Shown: piece after piece, positions 1-9,444 of the stretch
Layout: each line of letters opens with the position of its first letter
Numbering within the stretch: the stretch's first letter is position 1
Assembly (NCBI GenBank): GCA_017307375.1
Contig: JAFKFH010000003.1
Location: 806,001 to 870,000 of the forward strand
Direction of reading: 5' to 3'
DNA: 64,000 nt
Source: Alphaproteobacteria bacterium
GTDB lineage: Bacteria > Pseudomonadota > Alphaproteobacteria > Ferrovibrionales > Ferrovibrionaceae
Notes under the pieces: generated by a model
What the model saw: the letters and a program-made list of their open reading frames with translations, nothing else
The model's database searches: none
Told to the model about the DNA's origin: nothing
Made by a program: the position numbers and the translations under genes

Positions 1-204
1 ATCGTCTGTCTCGAGGACGGCAAGAAACTGAAGATGCTGAAGCGGCATCTGATGACCGCTTACGGCATGACCCCCGACCAGTACCGCGAACGTTGGGGCT
101 TGCCGGCCGACTATCCGATGGTGGCGCCCAACTATGCCAATCAGCGGCGGGAACTTGCCAAGCAGATCGGGCTGGGAACGGGACGCCGCAAGTCGCGGCG
201 CTGA
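1..204 (+). CDS. MucR/Ros-family transcriptional regulator (3' part)
   Basis: Only the last 67 codons are in the window; the start lies off the left edge. The visible part contains the stretch LKMLKRHLMTAYGMTPDQYR followed by RERWGLPADYPMVAPNYA, the C-terminal half of the MucR/Ros zinc-finger domain. The zinc-ligand cysteines would lie in the missing part or just at the edge. The basic tail (GRRKSRR) is typical. MucR/Ros proteins are global DNA-binding regulators in Alphaproteobacteria, so the family assignment also supports the taxonomic reading. The 148 bases that follow, up to the fur-like gene, hold no gene. Confidence 0.85.
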   Translation: MVCLEDGKKLKMLKRHLMTAYGMTPDQYRERWGLPADYPMVAPNYANQRRELAKQIGLGTGRRKSRR

Positions 205-352
205 TCGCCGGCCGCGGCGGCTCGATAAGAGTGAGACTGAATCGCTCGGTCTGAATCGGTTCGGTATTGATTGACGGTGCAAGAGGCGGTTGTCAGCCGC
301 CCGGCATGCCCGTAAGTTCTGCCCGAATCTTTGATGGCCAACGGATGGGTAG

Positions 353-793
353 ATGACCAACCGCTTGATCGATCTCTGCCTGCAGAAGGGCCTGCGCATG
401 ACCGACCAGCGTCGGGTCATCGCGCGCGTGCTGGGCGAGGCTCACGACCATCCCGATGTCGACGAACTCTATCGTCGGGCGTCGGCGATCGACAATCGTA
501 TCTCGATTGCGACCGTCTATCGCACCGTCCGGCTGTTCGAGGAGGCGGGCATCCTCAGCCGGCTCGATTTCGGCGACGGCCGATCGCGCTACGAAGAGGT
601 GCCGACCGAGCATCACGACCATCTGATCGATACCAAGACCGGCAGGGTGATCGAGTTCCACAACGACGAACTCGAGGCGCTGCAGGAGCGTATCGCCCGC
701 GAACTCGGCTACAAGCTCGTCGATCACCGGATGGAGCTCTACGGTATCCCGCTCGCCGAGGGCGAGGCCGAGGAAAAGTCGAAGCGCAAGTGA
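353..793 (+). CDS. Fur/Mur-family metal-responsive repressor
   Basis: A 146-residue protein of standard Fur length. The N-terminal winged helix includes RMTDQRRVIARVL and the recognition-helix region SIATVYRTVRLFEEAGI. The dimerisation domain carries HHDHLID, the usual H-rich metal site. The CxxC pair that binds structural zinc in gamma-proteobacterial Fur is absent: where E. coli has a Cys-x-x-Cys after HHDHLI this protein reads DTKTGRVIEF. That pattern is known from alphaproteobacterial Fur/Mur proteins, which mainly respond to manganese, so Mur is as likely as Fur. The plsC-like gene starts 37 bases downstream and is probably cotranscribed. No strong ribosome-binding site precedes the ATG. 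Confidence 0.88.
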   Translation: MTNRLIDLCLQKGLRMTDQRRVIARVLGEAHDHPDVDELYRRASAIDNRISIATVYRTVRLFEEAGILSRLDFGDGRSRYEEVPTEHHDHLIDTKTGRVIEFHNDELEALQERIARELGYKLVDHRMELYGIPLAEGEAEEKSKRK

Positions 794-830
794 CCGTGCC
801 GCTGACGTATCGGCCGGCGGGCTCGCGCTG

Positions 831-1682
831 ATGGCCTCGATTCGTGCCGTCCTGATCATCGCGCTGGTCGGCGTCCTCTACCTCGTGCTGGTGGTGCCGC
901 AATGGTGGCTGGTGCGCTCGGGTTCGCCGCGCGCGGTGGTCATCCCGCGGCTGTTCCATCGCATCGTCCTGTGGGCGCTGGGCCTCAAGGTCACCCGTCG
1001 CGGCCAGCCGTCGACGGTGCGGCCGACGCTGTTCGTGTCGAACCACGTATCCTGGATCGACATCATGGTGCTCGGCTCCGAGCTCGAGGCGTCGTTCGTC
1101 GCCAAGCACGAGGTCGACGGCTGGCCGTTCTTCGGCACGCTGGCCCGGCTGCAGCGCACCGTGTTCGTCGAGCGCAAGGCCCGCCGCACGGCCGATCATC
1201 GCGACCTGATGATCGATCGCCTCGCCGCCGGCGACAGCCTCATCCTCTTTCCCGAGGGCACATCGTCCGACGGGCTGCGCATCCTGCCGTTCAAGTCGGC
1301 CTTCTTCTCGCTGGCCGAGCGCCGATTCGATGACCGACCGCTGACGCTGCAGCCGGTTTCGCTGGCCTATACCGAGCTGTGCAACCTGCCGGTGGGCCGG
1401 CGCTGGTCGGGACTGTTCGCCTGGATCGGCGACCAGGACCTGCTGCCGCATCTGTGGCGGTTCCTGCGCGCCGGGCCGGCGGTCGCCACGATCGAATATC
1501 ATCCGCCGGTCACGATCGACGGCTTCGCCTCGCGCAAGGCGCTGGCGGCCTGGATGCAGACGGTCGTCGCCCAGGGGGTTTCCGATGCCCATGCCGGCCG
1601 GATCACCGCCCGGCCGGCCCCGCCGCCCGGCCGGGTCCTGCCCTCCGCCCCGGAAGGCGATGCAACCGTGACGGTTCCGTGA
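831..1682 (+). CDS. plsC: 1-acyl-sn-glycerol-3-phosphate acyltransferase (PlsC family)
   Basis: Probable membrane-bound lysophosphatidate acyltransferase that makes phosphatidate for phospholipid synthesis. The N-terminus has one hydrophobic helix (residues 5-30). The catalytic HX4D motif is seen in NHVSWIDIMVLG, and the acceptor-binding motif in FPEGTSSDG. At 283 residues it is of family length; the last 30 residues are Pro-rich and look disordered. It lies between fur/mur and miaB, as in many alphaproteobacterial genomes. Paralogues using ornithine lipid or other acceptors share these motifs, so the substrate is assigned from family and position only. Confidence 0.85.
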   Translation: MASIRAVLIIALVGVLYLVLVVPQWWLVRSGSPRAVVIPRLFHRIVLWALGLKVTRRGQPSTVRPTLFVSNHVSWIDIMVLGSELEASFVAKHEVDGWPFFGTLARLQRTVFVERKARRTADHRDLMIDRLAAGDSLILFPEGTSSDGLRILPFKSAFFSLAERRFDDRPLTLQPVSLAYTELCNLPVGRRWSGLFAWIGDQDLLPHLWRFLRAGPAVATIEYHPPVTIDGFASRKALAAWMQTVVAQGVSDAHAGRITARPAPPPGRVLPSAPEGDATVTVP

Positions 1683-1733
1683 ACAGGCCGCGAACTCCGA
1701 CGGTTGCGGCAAACCCCGGCGGATGCTAGGTTT

Positions 1734-3170
1734 ATGACCGATGGGGCCTTGCCGGAACGGCGGGTCTCCAGTCCGACCACAGCGCGCACATCAACGGTTC
1801 AATTGACGACGGAACATTTGACCGAGAAGAAGACGGTCCACATCAAGAGCTACGGCTGCCAGATGAATGCGTACGACGCCACGCGGATGGCGGACGTGCT
1901 GGCACCCCACGGCTATGAGACCGTCGACACCCCCGATCGCGCCGATCTGGTCATTCTCAACACCTGCCATATCCGCGAAAAGGCTTCGGAGAAGGTTTAT
2001 TCCGAACTCGGCCGGCTGCGCGTCGAGCGCGAGGAGCGCCGGGCCGATGGCCGTTCCGACCTGACGATCGCGGTTGCCGGTTGCGTTGCCCAGGCCGAGG
2101 GGGCCGAGATGCTGCGCCGCGCGCCGGCGATCGATCTGGTGCTGGGGCCGCAGACCTATCATCGTCTGCCGGAAATGCTCGACCGCCGCGCGCGGGGCGA
2201 GCGCGTGGTCGATACCGATTTTCCCGCCGACACCAAGTTCGAGCATCTGCCGAAGGCCCGCACCCGCGGCCCGGCGGCCTTCCTGACGGTGCAGGAAGGC
2301 TGTGACAAGTTCTGTTCGTTCTGCGTCGTGCCCTACACCCGCGGCGCCGAATATTCGCGCCCCGTCGCCGAAATCCTGGCCGAGGCGCGGGGGCTGATCG
2401 CGGAAGGGGTCGTCGAACTGTCGCTGCTGGGCCAGAACGTCAACGCGTTCCATGGCGAAGGCCCCGATGGCAAGCCCTGGTCGCTCGGCCGGCTGATCGC
2501 CGAACTGGCGGGTCTCGAGGGTGTGCGCCGCCTGCGCTACACGACCTCGCACCCGCTGGAGGTCGACGACGAACTGATCGCGGCCCATCGCGACATCCCC
2601 GCCCTGATGCCGTACCTGCATCTGCCGGTGCAGTCGGGATCGGACCGGATCCTGGCGGCGATGAACCGCCGCCACACCGCCGATCATTTCCGCCGGATCG
2701 TCGGCCGCCTGCGCGAGGCGCAGCCGGCGCTGGCGCTGTCGTCCGACTTCATCGTGGGTTTTCCCGGCGAGACCGACGCCGATTTCGCCGCGACGATGGC
2801 TCTGGTCGAGGAAACCGGGTTCGTCGAGGCCTATTCGTTCAAGTACTCGCCCCGGCCGGGGACCCCTGCCGCCGGCAGCGACGACCAGATCGCCGAAGCG
2901 GTGAAGGCCGAGCGGCTCGCAGCGCTCCAGGCACTGCTCGACCGTCAGCGGCGCGCCTTCAACCAGGCGACCGTAGGCTCGGTCCAGCCGGTGCTGTTCG
3001 ACCGGGCGGGCCGCCATGACGGGCAACTGGTCGGCCGCACCCCCTATCTCCAGCCGGTTCATGTGCGGGCCGACGGCGTCGCTATCGGCGACATCGCCGC
3101 CGTCGCCATCGTCGCCGCGCACGCCAATTCCCTTGAAGGCCGTCTCGCCGAGGCGCGGGAGGCGGCCTGA
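1734..3170 (+). CDS. miaB: tRNA-2-methylthio-N6-dimethylallyladenosine synthase
   Basis: Radical-SAM methylthiotransferase that adds a methylthio group to i6A37 of tRNAs reading UNN codons. The N-terminal UPF0004 domain starts at [14 protein letters not shown] and supplies the auxiliary-cluster cysteines ([25 protein letters not shown]). The radical-SAM motif CDKFCSFC (CX3CX2C) follows, and a TRAM domain ends the protein. The ATG at 1734 is preceded by AGG a few bases upstream. A TTG at 1803 would give the N-terminus most homologues have, so the first 23 or so residues are doubtful. It is followed after 45 bases by phoH, a common alphaproteobacterial order. Confidence 0.93.
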   Translation: MTDGALPERRVSSPTTARTSTVQLTTEHLTEKKTVHIKSYGCQMNAYDATRMADVLAPHGYETVDTPDRADLVILNTCHIREKASEKVYSELGRLRVEREERRADGRSDLTIAVAGCVAQAEGAEMLRRAPAIDLVLGPQTYHRLPEMLDRRARGERVVDTDFPADTKFEHLPKARTRGPAAFLTVQEGCDKFCSFCVVPYTRGAEYSRPVAEILAEARGLIAEGVVELSLLGQNVNAFHGEGPDGKPWSLGRLIAELAGLEGVRRLRYTTSHPLEVDDELIAAHRDIPALMPYLHLPVQSGSDRILAAMNRRHTADHFRRIVGRLREAQPALALSSDFIVGFPGETDADFAATMALVEETGFVEAYSFKYSPRPGTPAAGSDDQIAEAVKAERLAALQALLDRQRRAFNQATVGSVQPVLFDRAGRHDGQLVGRTPYLQPVHVRADGVAIGDIAAVAIVAAHANSLEGRLAEAREAA

Positions 3171-3215
3171 ACATGACGTATCGACAGTGAGGCGCGCCCC
3201 TACCCAGGAGATGCC

Positions 3216-4244
3216 GTGAGCCAAGCCAGCCGTTCGACCGCCGCGACCCCCGTCATCGTCAATTTCGCCGACAACCGCCTCCTGTCGGCTCTCTTCGGCG
3301 AGCAGGACCGGTTCCTGGCAAGGATCGAACAGAAGCTGGGCGTATCGGTCAATCCGCGTGGAAACCAGGTCGTCATCACCGGCCAGGTCGGGGCCCGCGA
3401 CGCGGCACGCGACGTGCTGCATTCTCTCTACGAACGGCTGAAGCGGGGTGACGAGGTGGGGTTGGGCGACGTCGACGGGGCGATCCGCATGGCCGAGGCT
3501 GCCGACGACGACGGTGTCGCGGTCGGCAACGGCACGCCAGCCGTGCCGCAGATCCGCACCAAGAAGCGGGCGATCCAGGCGCGCACCCCGGCCCAGGCGC
3601 ACTACATCGCCGAACTCTACCGCCAGGAACTGGTCTTCGGCCTGGGTCCGGCCGGTACCGGCAAAACCTATCTGGCGGTCGCGGTCGCGGTGGCGATGAT
3701 GATGACCGGCAAGGTCGATCGCATCGTGCTGTCGCGGCCGGCGGTGGAGGCGGGCGAGCGGCTCGGGTTCCTGCCCGGCGACATGCGCGAGAAGGTCGAT
3801 CCCTATCTGCGCCCGCTCTATGATGCGCTCTATGACATGCTGCCGGTCGACGAAGTGCGGCGCCGGCTCGATTCCGGCGATATCGAGGTCGCCCCGCTTG
3901 CCTTCATGCGTGGCCGGACGCTCGCCAATGCCTTCGTCATCCTCGACGAGGCGCAGAACACGACGCCGGTGCAGATGAAGATGCTGCTGACCCGACTGGG
4001 CGAACGCTCGCGCATGGTGGTGACGGGCGATCTGTCGCAGATCGATCTGCCCAACGGGCAGATGTCGGGTCTGCGCGATGCGCTCGGCAAGCTCGAGGGG
4101 GTCGAGGGCATCTCGATGGTGCGGTTCAGCGATTCGGACGTCGTCCGTCATCCGCTGGTCATGCGCGTCATCCGGGCCTATGCCGCGGCCGAGGGCGATC
4201 TCGGCCTCGCCCAGGAGCCGCAGGAGCCGCGGCGACGGCGATGA
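3216..4244 (+). CDS. phoH: PhoH-family P-loop ATPase
   Basis: A 342-residue PhoH-like protein with GTG start and a clear AGGAG site eight bases upstream. The N-terminal 80 residues look like a small KH/R3H-type RNA-binding region. The ATPase core has Walker [13 protein letters not shown] and Walker [11 protein letters not shown], followed by the conserved MKMLLTRLG. The family is linked to RNA metabolism and is usually encoded beside ybeY, suggesting a role in rRNA or ribosome quality control. Here its stop overlaps the ybeY start by 4 bases (ATGA), so translation is probably coupled. Confidence 0.92.
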   Translation: MSQASRSTAATPVIVNFADNRLLSALFGEQDRFLARIEQKLGVSVNPRGNQVVITGQVGARDAARDVLHSLYERLKRGDEVGLGDVDGAIRMAEAADDDGVAVGNGTPAVPQIRTKKRAIQARTPAQAHYIAELYRQELVFGLGPAGTGKTYLAVAVAVAMMMTGKVDRIVLSRPAVEAGERLGFLPGDMREKVDPYLRPLYDALYDMLPVDEVRRRLDSGDIEVAPLAFMRGRTLANAFVILDEAQNTTPVQMKMLLTRLGERSRMVVTGDLSQIDLPNGQMSGLRDALGKLEGVEGISMVRFSDSDVVRHPLVMRVIRAYAAAEGDLGLAQEPQEPRRRR

Positions 4245-4771
4245 GCCAGGATCGAAGTCGACCCCGCCCCCGGTCGTCGCTCAGCATCGCCATCATTCAC
4301 ACGGCCGCCGCTTGGGAAGAGGCGCTGCCCGACGCCACGGCGCTGTGCCGCCGCGCCGGGCGCGCGGCCCTGCGCGGGGCGCTCGACGCCGGTCGTCACG
4401 CGCTGACCGTCGTGCTTTCCGACGACGCCGAGCTGCGCCGGCTGAACCGCGACTGGCGATCGAAGGACAAGCCCACCAACGTGCTGTCGTTTCCGAACGG
4501 CGAGGCGACGCCGGACGGCGTCGTGCTGCTGGGTGACATCATTCTGGGTTATGAGACCGTCGTGCGCGAGGCGCGCGAGCAGGGCAAGTCGCTTGCCGAC
4601 CACCTGGCGCATCTCGTCGTGCACGGGGCGCTGCATGTGGTCGGGTATGATCATGAGACGGACGAGGAGGCCGAGGTGATGGAAGGGCGCGAGCGCGTCG
4701 TGCTGGCGGGGATGGGCATTGCCGATCCCTATGCGGAAGCGGCGGGCGGCAGGGCAGGGACCGAGCCATGA
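4241..4771 (+). CDS. ybeY: Endoribonuclease YbeY (rRNA maturation factor)
   Basis: Zinc-dependent single-strand endoribonuclease needed for 16S rRNA 3'-end maturation and ribosome quality control. The metal-binding signature [11 protein letters not shown] is present near residue 130, followed by the usual acidic stretch [10 protein letters not shown]. The upstream motif [10 protein letters not shown] is also diagnostic. At 176 residues it is of normal size. It overlaps phoH and corC by 4 bases at each end, placing it in a tight phoH-ybeY-corC-lnt operon. Confidence 0.95.
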   Translation: MSQDRSRPRPRSSLSIAIIHTAAAWEEALPDATALCRRAGRAALRGALDAGRHALTVVLSDDAELRRLNRDWRSKDKPTNVLSFPNGEATPDGVVLLGDIILGYETVVREAREQGKSLADHLAHLVVHGALHVVGYDHETDEEAEVMEGRERVVLAGMGIADPYAEAAGGRAGTEP

Positions 4772-5697
4772 GCGAGTCTTCCAGTACCGGCGCGCGGTCC
4801 GCGAACGGTCACGCTGCCGGTGGCGCCCCGCTCTGGTTGCGGCTGCGCGAATGGGTCGGTTCGTTCCGCGGCAATCGCGGCGGCGACGAATCGCTGCGCG
4901 AGGATCTCGAGGAATTGCTCGAAGAACACGCGGAGGGCGAGAACGTCGACACCCGCGAGCAGCGGGCGATGCTCGAGAACGTGTTGTCCGTCGGCTCGCT
5001 GCGCGTCGACGACGTGATGGTGCCGCGCGCCGACATCGTCGCCATCGCCGATTCGACGCCGCTCGACGAGGTCGTGCGGATTTTCGAGGATGCCGGCCAT
5101 TCCCGCATGCCGGTCTATCGCGGCACGCTCGACGACGTGCTCGGCATGATCCACGTCAAGGATCTGCTGCGCTTCTGGTTCGGCCAGCGACCCGAACGCC
5201 TGCCGCTGGCCAAGATCGTGCGGCGGGTGCTGTTCGTGCCGCCGTCGATGCCGGTGCTGGACCTGCTGATCCAGATGCGGGCGGCGCGCCAGCACATGGC
5301 CCTCGTGGTCGATGAATATGGCGGCATCGACGGCCTCGTCACCATCGAGGATCTGGTCGAGCAGATCGTCGGCGACATCGACGACGAATACGACGAGACC
5401 GAGGCGCCGATGCTGGTCGAGCGCCCGGACGGCAGCCTCGACATCGACGCCCGCTGTCCGATCGAGGATCTCGAGGAACGGCTGGGCCATCAATTGCTCG
5501 AGGAAGAGCGCGAGGAGGACATCGACACCATCGGTGGCCTCGTCTTCGCGTTGCTCGGCCGCGTGCCGCGGCGGGGCGAACTGGTGCGCCATCCCGCCGG
5601 ACTGGAGTTCGAGGTGCTGGATGCCGATCCCCGGCGGGTCAAGCGCCTACGGCTGGCCAAGCCCACGCCGTCGGACACGCCGGCGCTCGAAGGCTGA
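4768..5697 (+). CDS. corC: CorC/TlyC-type CBS-domain protein
   Basis: A 309-residue cytosolic protein of the CorC/HlyC family without the N-terminal membrane domain of larger relatives. Two CBS repeats occupy roughly residues 70-195 (starting near [13 protein letters not shown], and including [17 protein letters not shown]). The C-terminal CorC_HlyC domain (about 210-300) includes [20 protein letters not shown]. The family is tied to magnesium/cobalt efflux or to envelope homeostasis, and in this operon it normally sits just before lnt. Long acidic runs ([13 protein letters not shown]) are family-typical. The start overlaps the ybeY stop (ATGA). Confidence 0.92.
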   Translation: MSESSSTGARSANGHAAGGAPLWLRLREWVGSFRGNRGGDESLREDLEELLEEHAEGENVDTREQRAMLENVLSVGSLRVDDVMVPRADIVAIADSTPLDEVVRIFEDAGHSRMPVYRGTLDDVLGMIHVKDLLRFWFGQRPERLPLAKIVRRVLFVPPSMPVLDLLIQMRAARQHMALVVDEYGGIDGLVTIEDLVEQIVGDIDDEYDETEAPMLVERPDGSLDIDARCPIEDLEERLGHQLLEEEREEDIDTIGGLVFALLGRVPRRGELVRHPAGLEFEVLDADPRRVKRLRLAKPTPSDTPALEG

Positions 5698-5719
5698 ACC
5701 ATGTTGTTCCACGGTCGTC

Positions 5720-5780
5720 GCCCGGCCTGACCCGGCGAGCGGGTCGGATGGCCCGGCGCCGGCCCTGGTCAGGCCTGGGC
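5720..5780. repeat. Two-tier inverted repeat between corC and lnt
   Basis: The 108-base corC-lnt gap contains nested inverted repeats. Outer arms GCCCGGCCTGACC (5720-5732) and GGTCAGGCCTGGGC (5767-5780) pair with one bulged base. An inner hairpin has arms GACCCG (5729-5734) and CGGGTC (5740-5745) around a GCGAG loop; it overlaps the outer arm, so the two folds may be alternatives. There is no T-run, so it is not a simple terminator. It resembles the short GC-rich palindromes scattered in alphaproteobacterial intergenic regions. Confidence 0.6.
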
Positions 5781-5805
5781 GCCCCATCCTGAAGCGGAGT
5801 ATCCG

Positions 5806-7386
5806 ATGTTCGTCGATCTCGCCCAGCGCGTCGCGGCGCTGACCGGCTGGCGCCGGCTGGCCCTGGCCGTCGCCCTCGGTGCGGCCCTGGCCTTGACGCT
5901 GGCCCCCTTCTACGCGCTGCCGCTGCTGGTCCCTTGCTTCGTCGGGCTGGCCTGGATGACCGACGGCTGCCGCCGTCTGCGCGACGTCGTGCTGGTCCAT
6001 TATGCCTTCGGCTACGGCTTCATCGCCGTCGGGTGCTACTGGATCGGCATCTCCTTCCTGGTCGAGGCCGATCGCTTCGCCTGGCTGCTGCCCCTGCCGG
6101 TCCTTGGGCTGCCCCTTTTTCTCGGGCTTTTCACCGCGCTGGGCGGGCTGGTCGCCGGCTTGCTGTGGGGGCCGGGCTGGCGGCGGGCGGCGGTACTGGC
6201 CCTGGGCTGGACGGCCGGCGAGTTCGTGCGCGGCAACGTGCTGACCGGATTTCCCTGGAATCTGATCGGTTACGTATGGGGCGCGTCGGATGCGACGATG
6301 CAGGGCACGGCCTGGCTCGGTCCCTACGGCCTCGGCTTTGCCACCGTGCTGGCTGCGACCTTGCCGGCAGCCCTGGGGGATCGTGGCGCCAGCCCGCGGC
6401 GTGGGTTGGTCGCAGCCGCGACTGCGGCGGCGCTGGTCGCCGTCCTGGTCGGCGCCGGCACCTGGCGGCTGTCGGGGCCGGCCGTGGCCGATGTGCCCGG
6501 GGTGATGCTGCGCCTGGTCCAGCCCGGGATCAACCAGGCGACGAAATGGCAGGAAAGCGAGCGCGACAAGGTGTTGCGCCGCCATCTCGAACTGACCGCC
6601 GGGCCCGGCGGCGAGAAGGCTACCGTCGTGGTCTGGCCCGAAACCGCGGTCCCGTTCCTGCTCGAATACGACCCGCTGCGCCGGCAGGCGATCGCGGCAT
6701 CGATGCCGCCCGGTGCGACGGCGCTGATCGGCGCGGTGCGCCGCTCGCCGCTGGACCAGCCGCTGAAGATCTGGAACTCGGTCTATGCGCTCGACGATCG
6801 GGGCGATGTCCTGGCAACCTATGACAAGCGCCATCTGGTGCCGTTCGGCGAATTCATGCCGCTGCGCCCGCTGTTCGCGCTGATCCATCTCGACCAGCTG
6901 GCGGTCGGCTCGCTCGACTTCTCGCGCGGCGAGGGATCGGCGCTGGTCAGCCTGCCCGGCCTGCCGGCGATGCGGCCACTGATTTGTTACGAGGGGGTTT
7001 TCCCCGACGAGGTTGCGGTGCCGGGGGATGCCAGGGCGGGACTGCTGCTGAACGTGACCAATGACGGCTGGTTCGGCGATTCGTCGGGTCCGCACCAGCA
7101 TTTCGACATGACCCGTTTCCGCGCCGTCGAACAGGGCCTGCCGCTGGTTCGCGCCGCAAACACCGGGATTTCCGCCATTGTTGACCCCTATGGCCGGGTC
7201 AGGACAGAACTGCCGCTCGGCCGGATCGGGGTGGTCGACGGGCCGCTGCCCCAGGCGCTGGCGCAAGCGCCGTTCTACGGCCGCTACGGCGAATGGTTGC
7301 TGCTGCCATGGGCCGTTCTGGGACTGGCCTGCGGCAGCTGGCGCCGGCGCCAGCCCCCGAAACCGCTTGACCCATCGATTGGGTAG
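5806..7386 (+). CDS. lnt: Apolipoprotein N-acyltransferase
   Basis: Inner-membrane enzyme that adds the third acyl chain to lipoproteins. The first 200 or so residues form several hydrophobic helices, followed by a periplasmic nitrilase-like domain. The Glu-Lys-Cys triad is intact: E279 in VVWPETAVPF, K341 in YDKRHLVPFGEF and C394 in LICYEGVFPDE. The conserved NVTNDGWFGDSSGPHQH segment follows. Length (526) fits the family. Its product would mature the several lipoproteins encoded elsewhere in the window. The gene ends 110 bases before the chosen metK start with no obvious terminator. Confidence 0.96.
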   Translation: MFVDLAQRVAALTGWRRLALAVALGAALALTLAPFYALPLLVPCFVGLAWMTDGCRRLRDVVLVHYAFGYGFIAVGCYWIGISFLVEADRFAWLLPLPVLGLPLFLGLFTALGGLVAGLLWGPGWRRAAVLALGWTAGEFVRGNVLTGFPWNLIGYVWGASDATMQGTAWLGPYGLGFATVLAATLPAALGDRGASPRRGLVAAATAAALVAVLVGAGTWRLSGPAVADVPGVMLRLVQPGINQATKWQESERDKVLRRHLELTAGPGGEKATVVVWPETAVPFLLEYDPLRRQAIAASMPPGATALIGAVRRSPLDQPLKIWNSVYALDDRGDVLATYDKRHLVPFGEFMPLRPLFALIHLDQLAVGSLDFSRGEGSALVSLPGLPAMRPLICYEGVFPDEVAVPGDARAGLLLNVTNDGWFGDSSGPHQHFDMTRFRAVEQGLPLVRAANTGISAIVDPYGRVRTELPLGRIGVVDGPLPQALAQAPFYGRYGEWLLLPWAVLGLACGSWRRRQPPKPLDPSIG

Positions 7387-7496
7387 GCTAAAAAACCCCG
7401 TTCACCGGCCCTGCACCGCCCCGACGGAGGTGCGTCGCCTGATTTCCGTCGCGGCTGACCTGGTCGCCGCCCGCGCTGATGCTGGAGGTTCGAGCC

Positions 7497-8690
7497 TTGG
7501 CCCTCAACGATTACCTGTTCACGAGCGAGTCGGTTTCGGAAGGCCATCCCGACAAGGTCTGCGATCGGATTTCGGATGCGGTCGTCGATGCCTTCCTCGG
7601 CGCCGACCCCTATGCTCGGGTGGCCTGTGAAACCCTGGTGACGACCCAGCGCATCGTGATCGCGGGCGAAGTCCGCGGCCCCGCCCCGCTGGTCGATACC
7701 AAGGGCAATGTCGACAAGGCCGCCATCGAGGCGATCGCCCGCCAGGCGGTCAAGGACATCGGCTACGAACAGGACGGCTTCCACTGGAAGACGGCCAATT
7801 GCGACGTCTATCTGCATGCCCAGTCGGCCGACATCGCGGTCGGCGTCGATGCGGCCGGCAACAAGGACGAAGGCGCCGGCGACCAGGGCATCATGTTCGG
7901 CTATGCCTGCGACGAGACGCCCGAGCTGATGCCGGCGCCGATTCTCTATTCGCACAAGATCCTGCGGCTGATGGCCGAGGATCGCCACGCCGGCACCGAG
8001 AAGCGCCTGCTGCCCGATGCCAAGAGCCAGGTGACGTTGCGCTACGTCAACGGCCGCCCAGTCGGCGCCACGGCCGTCGTGGTCTCGACCCAGCATGTCG
8101 AGGACGCGACCCAGGAACAGGTGCGCGAAGCGGTGCGCCCCTATATCGAGAAGGTCCTGCCGGCCGGCTGGATGTGCCCGGAAGACCAGCTCTACGTCAA
8201 CCCGACCGGCCGCTTCGTCATCGGCGGTCCGGACGGCGATGCCGGTCTGACCGGCCGCAAGATCATCGTCGACACTTACGGCGGTGCTGCCCCGCATGGC
8301 GGCGGTGCGTTCTCGGGCAAGGATCCGACGAAGGTCGACCGCTCGGCCGCCTATGCCGCGCGCTATCTGGCGAAGAACGTGGTGGCGGCGGGGCTTGCCT
8401 CGCGCTGCACGATCCAGCTGGCCTATGCGATCGGCGTCTCGCACCCGCTGTCGGTCTACGTCAATACCCATGACACCGGCAATGCCGACGAGGCCAAGAT
8501 CTCCAAGACGCTGCAGGAGTTGGTCTCGCTGACGCCGCGCGGCATCCGCGAGCATCTGGGCCTCAATCGCCCGATCTATACCCGCACCTCCGCCTATGGC
8601 CATTTTGGCCGCGAGGCCACCGCCGACGGCGGCTTCTCGTGGGAACGCACCGATCTCGTTCCCCAGCTCAAGAGCGCGTTCGGCGCTTGA
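7497..8690 (+). CDS. metK: S-adenosylmethionine synthetase
   Basis: Makes SAM from methionine and ATP. The protein reads [20 protein letters not shown] at its N-terminus, and later [15 protein letters not shown] and the phosphate-binding [17 protein letters not shown] chose a TTG start at 7497: GGAGG at 7484-7488 is 8 bases upstream, and this start gives the usual MetK N-terminus. An upstream ATG at 7479 would add six residues and would place the SD inside the coding region. Length is 397 residues. Its stop overlaps the trmB start (TTGA). No convincing SAM-binding riboswitch was found in the 110-base leader. Confidence 0.95.
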   Translation: MALNDYLFTSESVSEGHPDKVCDRISDAVVDAFLGADPYARVACETLVTTQRIVIAGEVRGPAPLVDTKGNVDKAAIEAIARQAVKDIGYEQDGFHWKTANCDVYLHAQSADIAVGVDAAGNKDEGAGDQGIMFGYACDETPELMPAPILYSHKILRLMAEDRHAGTEKRLLPDAKSQVTLRYVNGRPVGATAVVVSTQHVEDATQEQVREAVRPYIEKVLPAGWMCPEDQLYVNPTGRFVIGGPDGDAGLTGRKIIVDTYGGAAPHGGGAFSGKDPTKVDRSAAYAARYLAKNVVAAGLASRCTIQLAYAIGVSHPLSVYVNTHDTGNADEAKISKTLQELVSLTPRGIREHLGLNRPIYTRTSAYGHFGREATADGGFSWERTDLVPQLKSAFGA

Positions 8691-9385
8691 GCGAGGAGGA
8701 CGACGGCCCGCGCCGCACCGTCCACGGGCGGCGCCGCGGCCGGCCGCTGCGCAAGGGCCGCGCCGCGGCGCTCGAGACGACGCTGCCGGTTCATCAGATT
8801 GCTCTGCCCGCCGCTGGCGGGCAGATTGATTTCTCCGGCCTGTTCGGGCGCCGGACGGCGGAAACCTGGCTGGAAATCGGTTTCGGCGGGGGCGAGCATC
8901 TCGCGACCCTCGCCGCGCGTCATCGCGACATCTCGTTCATGGGCTGCGAGCCGTTCATCAACGGCATGGCCTCGCTGCTGGTCGCCATTGAGCGCGAGCA
9001 GCTCGATAACGTCCGCATCCTGATGGACGATGCGCGGCTGCTGCTGGCTGCGCTGCCCGACCGCTCGCTCGACCGCGTCCACATCCTGTTTCCCGATCCC
9101 TGGCCCAAGAAGCGGCACAACCGGCGCCGCATCGTCTCGCCGGCGGTGCTCGACCAGCTTGCCCGGACGATGAAGCCCGGCGCGATGCTGCGGCTTGCCA
9201 CCGACCATGAGGATTACGGGGTCTGGATGCTGCGCCATCTGCTCGATCGCCCGGAATTCCGTTGGACTGCGACCCGGGCCGACGACTGGCGCATCCGCCC
9301 CGCCGAGGAGCCCGAGACGCGCTACGAGGCGAAGGCACTCGCCAAGGGTCTCAAGCCGATCTACCTGACCTTCCTGCGCCGCTGA
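8687..9385 (+). CDS. trmB: tRNA (guanine-N7-)-methyltransferase
   Basis: SAM-dependent enzyme forming m7G46 in tRNA. SAM-binding motif I is [12 protein letters not shown]; the family signature is [14 protein letters not shown], followed by RLATDHEDY and, near the C-terminus, [12 protein letters not shown]. The likely start is TTG at 8687, whose last two bases belong to the metK stop, implying coupled translation. The N-terminus is basic ([13 protein letters not shown]), as in many alphaproteobacterial TrmB proteins. Product length is 232 residues. The partnership metK-trmB makes sense because one product supplies the cofactor of the other. Confidence 0.93.
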   Translation: MSEEDDGPRRTVHGRRRGRPLRKGRAAALETTLPVHQIALPAAGGQIDFSGLFGRRTAETWLEIGFGGGEHLATLAARHRDISFMGCEPFINGMASLLVAIEREQLDNVRILMDDARLLLAALPDRSLDRVHILFPDPWPKKRHNRRRIVSPAVLDQLARTMKPGAMLRLATDHEDYGVWMLRHLLDRPEFRWTATRADDWRIRPAEEPETRYEAKALAKGLKPIYLTFLRR

Positions 9386-9444
9386 CGCGTCGTGGCGGAC
9401 GGCAGCACCGGCCTCTTCGTCATTTCAGCGGCCGGCACCGGGCG

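Noticed and set aside
1791..4151. 786-codon minus-strand open frame across miaB and phoH
   Set aside because: High GC makes long antisense frames; both + genes have all their family motifs, while the antisense protein has none.
7387..7496. SAM-binding riboswitch ahead of metK
   Set aside because: The leader is short and I could not match the conserved cores of SAM-II or the SAM/SAH riboswitch; only an ordinary SD is clear.
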